A DNA stretch of 64,000 nucleotides from Monoplex corrugatus. Lineage: Eukaryota > Mollusca > Gastropoda > Littorinimorpha > Ranellidae. Below are positions 11,545 to 22,989 of the stretch, piece after piece. The stretch lies in the NCBI GenBank assembly GCA_030674185.1, contig CM060312.1, positions 1,234,992 through 1,298,991 of the forward strand. Reading direction: 5' to 3'. The position numbers and the translations under genes were made by a program. Under the pieces are notes generated by a model. It searched no databases and was not told the origin of the DNA. It saw only the letters and a program-made list of their open reading frames with translations. The first letter of the stretch is position 1, and every line of letters begins with the position of its first letter.

Positions 11545-11790
11545 GCTTTCTGAAATGACAAAATATCTGACCAAAAGTGAGTACCTGGATTTGTCAGCCC
11601 AGAAAGGAAGCATCCCAAGAGTGTCTGGTTCTGTAGATCATGCCACGATGATTTGGGAAGCAATCCCAAGAGCTAAAACAGATAATTTCGATGTGGTGTG
11701 GCTCGATCTGGCAAATGTGTATGGCTCAGTCCCGCACAGGATGACTCCAATGGCTTTTGAGATGTATCGTGTCGCAAAGAACATCTGTAA
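11545..11790 (+). mobile_element. LINE H, 5' part (RT motif A)
   Basis: Encodes YLTKSEYLDLSAQKG near 11560 and WLDLANVYGSVPH near 11697, the palm motif A region of a LINE RT family that I recognise from invertebrate genomes. It breaks off at 11791 in a 30-bp array; the matching C-terminal part resumes after the array at about 19290. Confidence 0.75.
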
Positions 11791-11791
11791 A

Positions 11792-11976
11792 AAAGAGAGA
11801 GAGAGAGAGACAGCAAGACACAGTGAGTGAAAGAGACAGACAGCAAGACACAGTGAGTGAAAGAGACAGACAGCAAGACACAGTGAGTGAAAGAGACAGA
11901 CAGCAAGACACAGTGAGTGAAAGAGACAGACAGCAAGACACAGTGAGTGAAAGAGACAGACAGCAAGACACAGTGA
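11792..11976. repeat. 30-bp minisatellite, left arm
   Basis: Six units of gaaagagacagacagcaaga plus cacagtgagt. Same unit as 17397-19275; the two arms are separated by the L2 insertion at 11977-17396. Confidence 0.95.
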
Positions 11977-12054
11977 ATAATAATAATAATAATAATATAT
12001 TTTATTTATATAGCGCAAAATCTTGACAAAATCAAATCTAAGCGCTGAGCGTAT

Positions 12055-12277
12055 ACATGCATACATACCTACATACATATGAGCGCATACATGCATACAT
12101 ACATGCTTACATACTTACATACATAAATCTAAGCTGAGCGTATACATGCATACATACATACATACATAAATCTAAGCTGAGCGTATACATGCACACATAC
12201 ATACATACATAAATCTAAGCGTATACATACATACATACATACATACATACATACATACATACGCACATGCATACATA
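12055..12277. repeat. (CATA)n tract between two L2 tail copies
   Basis: Imperfect catacatacata and atgcatac units with three islands of ctaagctgagcgtatacatg. The same arrangement, inverted, is at 38120-38300 in L2 copy 3. Confidence 0.9.
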
Positions 12278-12369
12278 ATAATTACAATATTTATATAGCG
12301 CAAATCTCGACAAAATCAAATCCAAGCGCCGAAAAGACACACACGCACACACGCACGCACACACACACA

Positions 12370-14685
12370 CACACACACACAAAATTTAAATTTAAAAGTA
12401 TTGGGCTGACAGGTCACATTTTTGACTATGTTAAGTGTTTCTTAGAAAACAGAGTATTTCAAACGAGGATTGAAAATGTATATTCCACGAAACGAATTCT
12501 TCAAATGGGTATCCCTCAGGGATCCGTTATAGCTCCCCTTCTTTTCATGATATTAATGCATGACTTACCCAGTAAAGTATCTAAGCATGTAGTTTTAGCT
12601 CAATATGCTGACGATTTATGCATGTGGATGCAGGTAAATATGAAAAGGAAAACTCCTTTGCGCTGTATTAATTATACACGCAAATGCTACCAATTAGAAC
12701 TTGATAAAATAGCACGATACATGGTAGAAAATGGGTTACATCTATCCCTGGAAAAATCGAAAATAGTTTTATTTAATAATGGAGCTAACCCAGTAAATCT
12801 TCCCACTTTCAAACTGGGAGATACTCTTCTTCAGTTTAATGAGTCAATTAAATTCTTAGGAGTTTTTCTTACGGCAAAATTATCTTGGAATCAGCATATT
12901 GAATACTTATTAACCAAAGCTCAAAAAGTTTAAATTTCTTAAAAATAGTTCGCAAACAGGCATGGGGTCAAGATTCATCAACACTTGTTCATCTTTGTAA
13001 ATCGCTTGTTAGATCTAAATTAACCTATGCCCAAGAAATCTTCTTCAGTGCACCGAAACACTTAATGAAAAAACTGCAGAGCATAGATTGTAAAGGTTTC
13101 AAACTTGCACTGGGTCTTCCAATGCATGCTTCCTGTCTTCGCACATATACTGAAATCAAACTGTTGCCACTTGATGAGCAAAGGAAAGTCGCTTCTACTA
13201 AATTTTTGTTAAGACACACCACTGTAGAAAACATCTCTGAAACAGAAATTAAACTGAGATCAGATATCGACTTTCCAAAAAGAGCTAAATCAATATCTTC
13301 ACAGGTCACTCTTGCAACATACACATCTGACGTCATGAAAGGTTCAGGAATTGATCTACACGTAGATCCTGTATCTATAAGACCTTCCTTTTCGCCAGTA
13401 CCCAGTTGGGAACTCCAAAGAGCACAATTTGACGTACATCACACTAACTTAAAAAAAGGAGACAATGTAAACTTACTGGCAAGTCAGGTTAAATGTCATA
13501 TAGACGACTTATATTCCGATCATTTGAAAATTTACACTGATGGATCAGTAATTGAAAGAAAAGCAGGCTCAGCGTTTTTAATACCTGCTCTCAAAATTGA
13601 AAAATCTTTCTACATAGGACTTGATAAATCTATCTTTACAGCTGAACTTTTTGCAATATTAATGGCTTTAAACTTTATGATAAGTTTTCCTAGGACAATT
13701 TTTCAAACACTTTTTTGCGTGGATTCAAAATCAGTACTTCAGGCTCTTGAATTATCAAAATTACAAACAAGATCAGAAATGATTCTGGAAATTAGTCACT
13801 TGATTCATAATTTATCTTTAAGAGGCACTGATATTACTTTCTGCTGGATACCTTCTCATAGTTCTTTTCGTTATAATGATAAAGTTGACAGGGCTGCCAA
13901 ACGGGGAGCTAATAACTCACCAGATTCAAACAATATCCAGCTTTCTCTCTCGTTGCACGAGAATTACACTTTAGTAGACAACTACGTCTGGAAGCAGTTC
14001 CAATTAAAACAGAAAAAGTATGATAAATGTCACATGAACTTTGAAATTAGCAAAATACTTAAGCAGCTTCATGCCAGCAGAATTATACAATCCCTTATGT
14101 ATAGATGGAAACTTGATGCATTCAAAACAAAATACACCAAGAACATAGTATGTCTGTGTGGAAAGAAGATAACACATAGTCATATTCTTTCTTGCGTTAA
14201 GGTAAAACGACATATTCCAACACTATCTATGAGTACAGTTTCTGATATATTTGCCTCATCATCATTACTGTATGAATTTTTTGTTAGCCTGTCAAAAAGT
14301 CCTATAGCGAATTACCTTTAAAATGTTATTTCACTTGTTCACTGTTATGGTTAGTCAATTATTAGTTTTATTTTTTTTTTCGTTTCTTCCAGATATTTAT
14401 CAATTTTGTTTCTTAGTTTGTTTAAATCGTTAATTATGGTAACATTATTTGTTAGTTTTACCTTCCCCTCTTCAAAACAGTTGTTTTCTGGATCATCTTT
14501 TCTCAAGTTCAAAATTGACAATTTTCAAATATTCTCTTCACTCCTCTTATCACCCCCCCCCTTTTTTTTGTTTTTTGTTTTGTTTGTTTTTTTGTTGTTT
14601 TTTTTGTTTTTTTGTTTTTTTGTTTTTTGTTTTTTTGTTGTTGTCTAAAATCACTTTAGTGAATAGACATTAAATCAAAGCACCA
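12370..14685 (+). mobile_element. I/Jockey-group LINE with RNase H domain
   Basis: A 5'-truncated element flanked on both sides by CA repeats that belong to the 3' UTR of L2 copy 1, so it inserted there after the L2. It carries the RT palm (GIPQGS near 12510, YADD near 12606), thumb, RNase H and a C-terminal Cys/His cluster, followed by a T-rich 3' UTR (14540-14640, T5-8 with G). The RNase H places it in the I/Jockey supergroup; the exact clade is not determined. Confidence 0.82.
12413..14321 (+). pseudogene. RT-RNase H polyprotein, one frameshift, 5'-truncated
   Basis: The first segment (to 12933) starts within the RT palm and includes GIPQGSVIAPLLF and QYADDLCMW (the catalytic Asp pair). 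Frame is lost near 12930 in an A-rich stretch; the second segment (from about 12935, long open frame 13065-14321) continues the thumb. RNase H lies at about 13530-13915, with YTDGS, TAELFAI, VDSKS and WIPSHSSFRYNDKVDRAA supplying the expected D, E, D and H/D positions. A CLCGKK...H...C cluster near 14150-14200 is a likely zinc knuckle. All RNase H catalytic positions look intact, so decay is mild. Confidence 0.82.
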
Positions 14686-14740
<55 letters not shown>

Positions 14741-14760
14741 TGGCCACAAATGGGGAGAAA
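14540..14760. repeat. T/G-rich tract followed by (CA)n
   Basis: T-runs broken by single G at 14565-14640 form the 3' end of the I/Jockey-type element. (CA)n at 14683-14738 is the other half of the L2 3' UTR microsatellite. Confidence 0.85.
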
Positions 14761-14899
14761 AGAATAAAAGCAATAAAAGCAAGAATAAAACCAATGGAAA
14801 ACCACAGAGAGCACATCATATACAATTATATATTAAAACAAAGTGATTCCCCTCCGAGCGGAGACAGGCTGCAGAGGGGGGTTGAGTGAGGTTAGGATT

Positions 14900-17396
14900 T
14901 TATGCAGAGGAGAAAAGGTGAGTTTTGAGAGCGGACTTGAAGGAGGCAAAAGTAGGTTGCTGACGGACTGAGAGAGGAAGTTTGTTCCAGGAGAGTGGAC
15001 CAGAAACAGAGAAGGCTCGTGGACCATAGGTATTGAGCTTAGTGCGTGGAAAGCGAAAAGTCAGAGGATCGGAGGCAGAGCGGAGGGTACGTGAGGGAAC
15101 ATAGATCTCAAGTAGGCTTGACAGGTAATCGGGGGCTGCGTTATTGAGGCTTTTGTAGCACATGGTGTCTAGTTTGTACTGTATGCGCTTTGATACAGGG
15201 AGCCAGTGAAGTTGTGCCAGGAGAGGAGATATGTGGTCAGCTTTTTTCTTTTTGAGTACAAGGCGTACAGCATTGTTTTGAATGCGCTGTAGGATGTGAA
15301 TGGTGGAGGCAGGAAGACCAGACAGGAGTGAATTGCAATAGTCAATGCGAGACATTATGAAGGAGAGAACGAGTTTTGCAGTTGTTTCGACAGAGAGATA
15401 CTTCCTAATCAGGCTTATACGATGGAGATGATAGTAGCAAGATCTGGCAGTTTGAGAAACAAAGTTGTTCATGGACAGGGTAGAGTCAATGCAGACACCA
15501 AGGTTTTTAGCTGAATCAGAAATTGGGACTGATGTGTTACATAATGGGAGAGAAAGAGGAGGCAGCTGGGAAAGTTTCTGACGGGTGCCAATGAGGATAG
15601 CTTCTGTCTTGTCGTCATTAAGCTGAAGTCTATTGTGTGTCATCCAGTTCTTAATGTCCGAGTAACACTCAGTGGTGCGAGTCAACAGGCGCTGTATATT
15701 ATCAGGTGAGTCACTATCTTGAAGTTGGGTGTCATCAGCATAGAAGTGGTGTTTTATAGAGTGGGAGTTGATGATGGTGGACAGGGGGAGGTATAAAGAG
15801 TGAAAAGAACAGGGCCAAGGACAGATCCTTGTGGAACACCACAGGTCAGGTATGCAGGTTGAGAGTAAGTGCCATTGATGAGAACAGTTTGTTTTCTGTT
15901 TGATAAATACGAAGTGAAAAAGGAGAGAGCAATGTCAGAGATGCCAAAAGTATGATGAAGTCTAGAAAGGAGAATACCATGGTCAATGGTATCGAAAGCT
16001 GCAGACAGATCAAGGAGTGTGAGGAGAGAGACTTTGCCAGTATCAGTTGCAAGGAGGAGATTGTTGAGAATGTGTAGTAGGGCAGTTTCAGTGCTATGGC
16101 ACTGGCGGTAGGCTGACTGGAAAGGATTGAGGAGATTGTTGGCAGACAGGTGAGAGTTCAGCTGGTTGAGGACGACTTTTTCAAGGAGTTTTGACAAGAA
16201 AGAGAGATTAGAGATAGGCCTGTAATTTTTCAGTTCATTTGGGTCTAAATTGTGTTTCTTGAGGAGAGGGTGAACAATAGCAGACTTGAAAGAATCTGGG
16301 ACAGTTCCAGTTTGAAAAGAAGTGTTGATGATGTCAGTGATGAATGGGAGGAGAGTAGGGAGACAATCGGAGTAGAGAGAACCTGGAAGAGGATCCAGTT
16401 CGCAGGTTTTGAACGACATGGATCTGATTGTGTTGAAAATTTCTTCTTGTGAGACTGGGGTAAAAGTAGTGAGAGGTGTGCCAGAGAAGGAAGGGTCAGG
16501 TGGGCATGGTTGACAGGGTGTCCTGTCAAGCCTGTCACGAAGAGTTTGTATTTTGGTGGTGAAATACTTAGAGAATACAGATGGGAGTTCTTCATTTGTA
16601 TGTTTTGTTGGGAGAGGTAAGTCTTTTCGTGTGCCAAGGAGATGATTCATGGTTGTAAAGAGTTCTTTTGAAGAAGAGGCATTCAGGATTTTGGTTTGGA
16701 AATAGCTTGTTTTTGCAGATGCAATGAGGGTGGATACTTTTGTTTTAGAGGCTTGGAAAAGTTGCCTGTGTACAGTGAGTTTGGATTTGCGCCAGCGGCG
16801 CTCTGCTCTGCGGCGGGCACGTTTTGCACAGGCAATCTCATGAGTGAGCCAGGGGGTAGGGGGGCGGTCAGGTAAAAGACGGGTTGTGGCTGGAGCATGA
16901 GTGTCCAGAAGATGGTGGAGAGTAGTATAGAATTCATCGGCAAGGTTATGTGACTTTTCAGAAAGGAGACGGGAGGCATCAGATGAAAATGTGGAGAGGT
17001 CGATAGATTTGAGATTGCGTCGAGTCACTGTGCGCGTGGTACGGGAAGGAGGAGAAATGTCAAGAGAACAGAGAATTGCAGAGTGGTCAGATGGAAGGGC
17101 TGAAGTTAGACGGGTAGAAAGAACTAAGCAGTTGTTAGTAGCTGAATTGTGGTGATCACGAGAAATGATCCAGTCAAGAATGTGACCTTTTTGATGGGTT
17201 GGTTCAGAAATGTGTTGAGTCATATTGTGATTGGACAGAGAGTTGATGATATGTCTTGTGTCATAACGGTGAGTGTTGTCATAGTGGACATTGATGTCAC
17301 CTAGAATGATGAGATTTCCAGGTAAGAGGCAGTAGTGGTCAAGCAGTTGGTCAAAGTCAGAGAAAACGTGGATGTGGTGAGTTTGTTGGCAGAGCT
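14900..17396 (-). pseudogene. L2-like endonuclease-RT ORF (copy 1), one 1-bp lesion
   Basis: Read downward from 17396: the endonuclease C-terminus with LGDINVHYD (about 17300) and LDWIISRD; then RT motifs NYRPISNLSFLSKLLEKV (about 16230), STETALLHILNN, LSAAFDTIDH (about 16000) and GVPQGSVLGPVLF (about 15840). The frame is then lost near 15780, where this copy has one C fewer in a C-run than copy 3. The second segment (15685-14900) carries the thumb ([30 protein letters not shown]) and the terminal SWNKLPLSVR stretch. The N-terminal endonuclease is missing because the element is 5'-truncated at the minisatellite. Confidence 0.88.
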
Positions 17397-19275
17397 AGGT
17401 ATGAAAAAGACAGACAGCAAGACAGAGTGAGTGACAGAGACAGACAGCAAGACAGAGTGAGTGAAAGAGACAGACAGCAAGACACAGTGAGTGAAAGAGA
17501 CAGACAGCAAGACACAGTGAGTGACAGAGACAGACAGCAAGACACAGTGAGTGACAGAGACAGACAGCAAGACACAGTGAGTGACAGAGACAGACAGCAA
17601 GACACAGTGAGTGACAGAGACAGACAGCAAGACACAGTGAGTGACAGAGACAGACAGCAAGACACAGTGAGTGACAGAGACAGACAGCAAGACACAGTGA
17701 GTGACAGAGACAGACAGCAAGACAGAGTGAGTGACAGAGACAGACAGCAAGACACAGTGAGTGACAGAGACAGACAGCAAGACACAGTGAGTGACAGAGA
17801 CAGACAGCAAGACACAGTGAGTGACAGAGACAGACAGCAAGACACAGTGAGTGACAGAGACAGACAGCAAGACACAGTGAGTGACAGAGACAGACAGCAA
17901 GACACAGTGAGTGACAGAGACAGACAGCAAGACACAGTGAGTGACAGAGACAGACAGCAAGACACAGTGAGTGAAAGAGACAGACAGCAAGACAGAGTGA
18001 GTGACAGAGACAGACAGCAAGACACAGTGAGTGACAGAGACAGACAGCAAGACACAGTGAGTGACAGAGACAGACAGCAAGACACAGTGAGTGACAGAGA
18101 CAGACAGCAAGACACAGTGAGTGACAGAGACAGACAGCAAGACACAGTGAGTGACAGAGACAGACAGCAAGACACAGTGAGTGAAAGAGACAGACAGCAA
18201 GACAGAGTGAGTGACAGAGACAGACAGCAAGACACAGTGAGTGACAGAGACAGACAGCAAGACACAGTGAGTGACAGAGACAGACAGCAAGACACAGTGA
18301 GTGAAAGAGACAGACAGCAAGACAGAGTGAGTGACAGAGACAGACAGCAAGACACAGTGAGTGACAGAGACAGACAGCAAGACACAGTGAGTGACAGAGA
18401 CAGACAGCAAGACACAGTGAGTGACAGAGACAGACAGCAAGACACAGTGAGTGACAGAGACAGACAGCAAGACACAGTGAGTGACAGAGACAGACAGCAA
18501 GACACAGTGAGTGAAAGAGACAGACAGCAAGACACAGTGAGTGAAAAAGACAGACAGCAAGACACAGTGAGTGACAGAGACAGACAGCAAGACACAGTGA
18601 GTGACAGAGACAGACAGCAAGACACAGTGAGTGACAGAGACAGACAGCAAGACACAGTGAGTGACAGAGACAGACAGCAAGACACAGTGAGTGACAGAGA
18701 CAGACAGCAAGACACAGTGAGTGACAGAGACAGACAGCAAGACACAGTGAGTGACAGAGACAGACAGCAAGACACAGTGAGTGACAGAGACAGACAGCAA
18801 GACACAGTGAATGAAAAAGACAGACAGCAAGACACAGTGAGTGACAGAGACAGACAGCAAGACACAGTGAGTGACAGAGACAGACAGCAAGACACAGTGA
18901 GTGACAGAGACAGACAGCAAGACACAGTGAGTGACAGAGACAGACAGCAAGACACAGTGAGTGACAGAGACAGACAGCAAGACACAGTGAGTGACAGAGA
19001 CAGACAGCAAGACACAGTGAGTGACAGAGACAGACAGCAAGACACAGTGAGTGACAGAGACAGACAGCAAGACACAGTGAGTGACAGAGACAGACAGCAA
19101 GACACAGTGAGTGACAGAGACAGACAGCAAGACACAGTGAGTGACAGAGACAGACAGCAAGACACAGTGAGTGACAGAGACAGACAGCAAGACACAGTGA
19201 GTGACAGAGACAGACAGCAAGACACAGTGAGTGACAGAGACAGACAGCAAGACACAGTGAGTGAAAGAGACAGCA
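17397..19275. repeat. 30-bp minisatellite, right arm, about 62 copies
   Basis: Extremely uniform units of gacagagacagacagcaaga plus cacagtgagt; variants are gaaaga for gacaga and cagagt for cacagt. The 30-bp period is ten codons, which keeps four frames open for about 640 codons; I do not regard these as genes. Confidence 0.97.
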
Positions 19276-20284
19276 AGGTAAAAGAGCGGAAACAGGAAAG
19301 TGTACGGTGGCCAACCAAGCCATTCCTACAGTAACACAAGAACCAGTCAAGAACCTCGGAAGTTGATACGATGACTCCCTACTTTAAAACACACACAAAG
19401 TGGGAAGGAAACCAAGGAAACGGCATTAGACAGCCTGCACGTAACTGATCAGTGTGGCACCACTGGTAAATAAAAGGTCTGGTGCATGCAGTTCATGCTG
19501 ATTCCAAAGGTCCTCTGGCATTTACTGATGTACGATATCAATACTAGCACAGTGGAATCAATGGAGGCCAAAATCAACAAATACACAAGGAAATGGCTTG
19601 GTGTCCCACCCAGTCTCACTGACGTTGCGCTGTATTGTCGCCAGGCACAGCTCAAGCTACCTGTAAAATCCATTGTTAAAGAGTACAAGGCAGAAAAGGT
19701 CAGGTTCCTTAGTATGCTTGAGGACACGTGACTTTGCAGATAAGGTTGTGAGATCAGGACAGCACAAGCTGATGACAGGCAGAAAGTGGAAAATGTGGGA
19801 GACAGCAGAAACAGGAACGAAGGAACGCCTCATGGTCAAAGAATGACAGGACAAACGCAGACCAATAGCAGGGACTGGGATCAACAGAAAATGGGATGTT
19901 GATCAAAGGCCAATGAAGAGCTAAACGGGATGAAATGAGAGATAAAGAAATAAGAGGTTGCCAACGGAACCCAGAAAACAATCCAGTGAGATCATCAATG
20001 GCAATGGACAATGTAGAAAAATGCCCTTCAAAGAAGTCTAAGCTGAATGACATGTGGCACATGCCCCTCTAAGAATCAGTTTCATCCTCAGATCTGTATG
20101 ACCATCTCGAATGCAAATCTGGTGAAATGCAGGATATCAGATGATCCTGCGTGTCTACTCTGCTAAGGTAAACAGACAGTGGAACATGTCCTGAGCTCAT
20201 ACAAATTACTGCTAACCCAAGAAAGACACACATGGAGGCACAATCAAGTCCTTCAAAGATCGTAAAGTGACTAGTGCTGCCAGT

Positions 20285-20370
20285 GAAAAAAAACAACTAC
20301 CAACTAACCAACCAACCAGCCAACCAGCCAGCCAACCAAGTCAACCAACCAACCAACCAACCAATCAACA
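20285..20370. repeat. (AACC)n microsatellite
   Basis: Imperfect aaccaaccaacc with agcc and aaca units. Confidence 0.9.
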
Positions 20371-20459
20371 AACAAACAAACGAAAAGCGCCACCACGCCA
20401 CAAAAAGTTCTGGCAACCTTCTGTGGCCTGAAAAAGCTGTGACATCCGGAGCGTGGAAA

Positions 20460-20532
20460 CAGGGGGTGCTGAATGGAGTGGACGACCGGGAATACACAGC
20501 AGATATTCCACAAGGCGAAAACACACATAGTT
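20460..20532 (+). repeat. 73-bp inverted repeat, left arm
   Basis: From gtgctgaatggagtggacga to cgaaaacacacatagtt. The reverse complement occurs at 21384-21456 with a single visible mismatch (ccggg versus ctggg). The left arm lies within decayed LINE H sequence. Confidence 0.93.
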
Positions 20533-20920
20533 CTCCATTCCTATTCATCAAAACAAACGATTCCGATCGAATCCATTGTGCCATATGAAAGCATATGAAA
20601 GCCCATATCTACAAGACTGAAATGTATGTCAGTCTAGCCGGCAACTTGAGGAAACTAATCCAGCTTTCATGCAAAAGTCCTATTCATAGAGGTTGGTGCA
20701 AGAGGGTTGATAGGCACATTAGCCTAGTACCTCATGAAACAGCCCACGATTTCTGGGAAGGCCAGAGCCCTAAAGGCAATGGCAGAAACAGCTTAAAAGA
20801 GCAACAGCTGGATGTGGTTGAGTAGAAACAATAGTGGACTTATTACAAGACTTATTAGATTTTCCCTATTTGTTGCCGTGACTGATAGCCACGTGGTTAA
20901 GGTATCTGTCACAAGGGTGA

Positions 20921-21022
20921 CTTAGTGTTGAGAAGCTTGACCACCTTGGACACACTTAGTGTTGAGAAGCTTGACCACCTTGGACACACTTAGTGTTGAG
21001 AAGCTTGACCACCTTGGACACA
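20921..21022. repeat. 34-bp tandem repeat, 3 copies
   Basis: Three exact units of cttagtgttgagaagcttga plus ccaccttggacaca, spaced 34 bp. Confidence 0.95.
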
Positions 21023-21383
21023 CGGATTGAAACCCAGATGGACACTAGTTTCCATTAAAAAATTGTAAAAATGGTAACAACAGAAAGGCATCCAGAAGTC
21101 ATGACCTGGATGTGGCCTGATCCCCTTGGAGTGTCAGGAGTTAAGGGTGGAACACTTGCTTGACGGGGGTTCCTTTTCTGAGGATCTTCTGCTGTCTGGC
21201 TCTGCCCAGAGTTTCACGCTGTACCTGGTTCTATCTTTACCACAGTTGTATCGCCTTTCTACACCAAATGATCTCTCTCTCTCCCCCCCCCCCCTTTCTC
21301 TTCTCTTCAATTTATTCTGTTCCTATTGTTTTAATTTGATAACATTTGTCCATGTATAATCAGTTTTCCTCATTGCATTGGAA

Positions 21384-21456
21384 AACTATGTGTGTTTTCG
21401 CCTTGTGGAATATCTGCTGTGTATTCCCAGTCGTCCACTCCATTCAGCACCCCCTG
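21384..21456 (-). repeat. 73-bp inverted repeat, right arm
   Basis: Reverse complement of 20460-20532. The surrounding pyrimidine-rich sequence (21270-21350 and onward) is otherwise unrelated to the LINE, so the arm looks like a short inverted duplication. Confidence 0.93.
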
Positions 21457-22104
21457 CAATGTTTGTTCTTCTGCCGTATAATTCTATGTCTGTCTGATTC
21501 TTTGTTTATGTTTTCCCCTCTGCCATCATCTTTGCTTCCCGTCTCCCCATTTCTTGCCATTACTCACAAACACATCATGATTTCATTTTAATCCTCTTCT
21601 CACACTGGACAAAGCAGCAGAGAAGTTTCAGTCTTTGTCTCCTAATTTTTGTATGTGGTGTTTGTTTGTTGTGATCATACATTCACGATTAACAAAAGTC
21701 AGTTGGCCGAAAATTTGCGCCTGTCTTGCCTGGTTATATAAAATACGCGTTCAGATTCTGTTTTGGTGTTTTTCTGGTTCTTGTATGTTGTTAGAGTTCA
21801 AACAATTTTTGTTGAATGCTGTTTTGTTCACACTGTGAAGCAGGTATGTTGCTGCATATTCTGCTTATTCCATCTCCGATGGGTATGCTCGATGAGGTGT
21901 TCAAGTCTCCAAAAGCCAAGCTTTACACAACTTCTTTTCTTCTTTCCCTTCCTGGTCCTCCTTTCACGGGCCTATCACCAAATGTCGGCTACTAGTCTCT
22001 GAAATTGATCGTTAGCCCCCTAAAAGAAACATTCACATCTTGTGAACTCGACTTAACTCTGTCTTCTCACAAACACTTCTCGAGCTTCTTCCATCCATAA
22101 CGCA
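21457..22104. other. Spacer, no gene seen
   Basis: T-rich unique sequence without a convincing coding, RNA or repeat signal. Confidence 0.4.
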
Positions 22105-22237
22105 TATAATAATAATAATTAATAATAATTACAATATTTATATAGCGCAAAATCTTGATAAAATCAAATCTAAGCGCTGAAGCAGACACACACGCAAGCC
22201 ACGCACGCACGCACGCACGCACACACACGCACGCACG

Positions 22238-22284
<47 letters not shown>

Positions 22285-22915
22285 ACACGCATGGCTATAA
22301 ATGGGAGAAAGAATAAAAGCAATAAAAGCAAGAATAAAAGCAATGGAAAATTATAGAGAGCATAGCATATACAATTATATATTATAACCATGTGATTCCC
22401 CTCCGAGGGAGACAGGCTGCAGAGGGGGGGGGGGGGGGGTTGAGTGAGGTTAGGATTTTATGCGGAGGAGAAAAGGTGAGTTTTGAGAGCGGACTTGAAG
22501 GAGACAAAAGTAGGTTGCTGACGGACTGAGAGAGGAAGTTTGTTCCAGGAGAGTGGACCAGAAACAGAGAAGGCTCGTGGACCATAGGTATCTGAGCTTA
22601 GTGCGTGGAAAGCGAAAAGTCAGAGGATCGGAGGCAGAGCGGAGGGTACGTGAGGGAAATAGATCTCAAGTAGGTTTGACAGGTAATCGGGGCTGCGTTA
22701 TTGAGGCTTTTGTAGCACATGGTGTCTAGTTTGTACTGTATGCGCTTTGATACAGGGAGCCAGTGAAGTTGTGCCAGGAGAGGAGATATGTGGTCAGCTT
22801 TTTTCTTTTTGAGTACAAGGCGTACAGCATTGTTTTGAATGCGCTGTAGGATGTGAATGGTGGAGGCAGGAAGACCAGACAGGAGTGAATTGCAATAGTC
22901 AATGCGAGACATTAT
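22105..22915 (-). mobile_element. L2-like LINE copy 2, severely 5'-truncated
   Basis: Minus strand: the RT thumb from [15 protein letters not shown] (near 22910) through [20 protein letters not shown] to the SWNKLPLSVR-type end, the 3' UTR with CA/CG tract, and a single tail ending gcgctatataaat near 22130-22180. It is near-identical to copies 1 and 3 but has one tail only, plus small deletions near 22655 and 22690 that break the frame. Confidence 0.9.
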
Positions 22916-22989
22916 GTCAATACATATCATTAATACCTCTCTTCTCACTCGGTCTGTTTCATCTTTGCTCAAAACAGCCATTGTTTGAT

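Larger units (their letters stand above)
8900..11545 (-). mobile_element. Antisense LINE D, split by a minisatellite
   Basis: On the minus strand, from 11545 down: VVIPIWKKKGSKKHC and YRRISLFSHVGQ (RT fingers, about 11430-11330), GFRKGNMCTDAIF (about 11270), then KAFNMV (motif A) which is expanded into the 9568-11190 array. Below the array come VRVQLMENIHSVY (about 9540), a motif-B-like stretch near 9420, a KISISKA-type segment near 9250 and LTSDGRFNREMETRI near 9110. The order is the normal one for a LINE RT. Frames are broken and motif A carries N in place of D. I do not assign a clade. Confidence 0.75.
11977..17396 (-). mobile_element. L2-like LINE copy 1, interrupted by another LINE
   Basis: On the minus strand: partial endonuclease and RT ORFs (17396-14900), 3' UTR with atggccacaaatgggg (near 14740) and a CA tract, then the tail ending gcgctatataaat (12335-12278), a (CATA)n tract and a second tail copy (12060-11977). 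The 3' UTR CA tract is split by an unrelated + strand LINE (about 12370-14685). The element lies inside the 30-bp minisatellite. Copies 2 (22105-22915) and 3 (36403-38367) are near-identical where they overlap. The L2 clade call rests on RT motifs known from vertebrate and mollusc L2. Confidence 0.88.
19276..20830 (+). mobile_element. LINE H, 3' part (C-terminal domain)
   Basis: After the 30-bp array the LINE resumes with a decayed TKPFLQ...EPVKNLG segment, then VWCMQFMLIPKVLWHLLMYD (19479-19540), KINKYTRKWLGVPPSLTDVALY and QAQLKLPVKSIVKEYK, a thumb/C-terminal region typical of the same family as 11545-11790. Further decayed pieces (APLRISFILRSVYD near 20065) run to about 20830. Many frameshifts and stops; pseudogene throughout. 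The (AACC)n tract at 20285-20370 lies within it. Confidence 0.72.

Noticed and set aside
17301..19350. Open frames of about 640-660 codons on both strands of the 30-bp array
   Set aside because: A 30-bp stop-free period keeps four frames open. There is no unique sequence, start context or protein family, so these are period artefacts.
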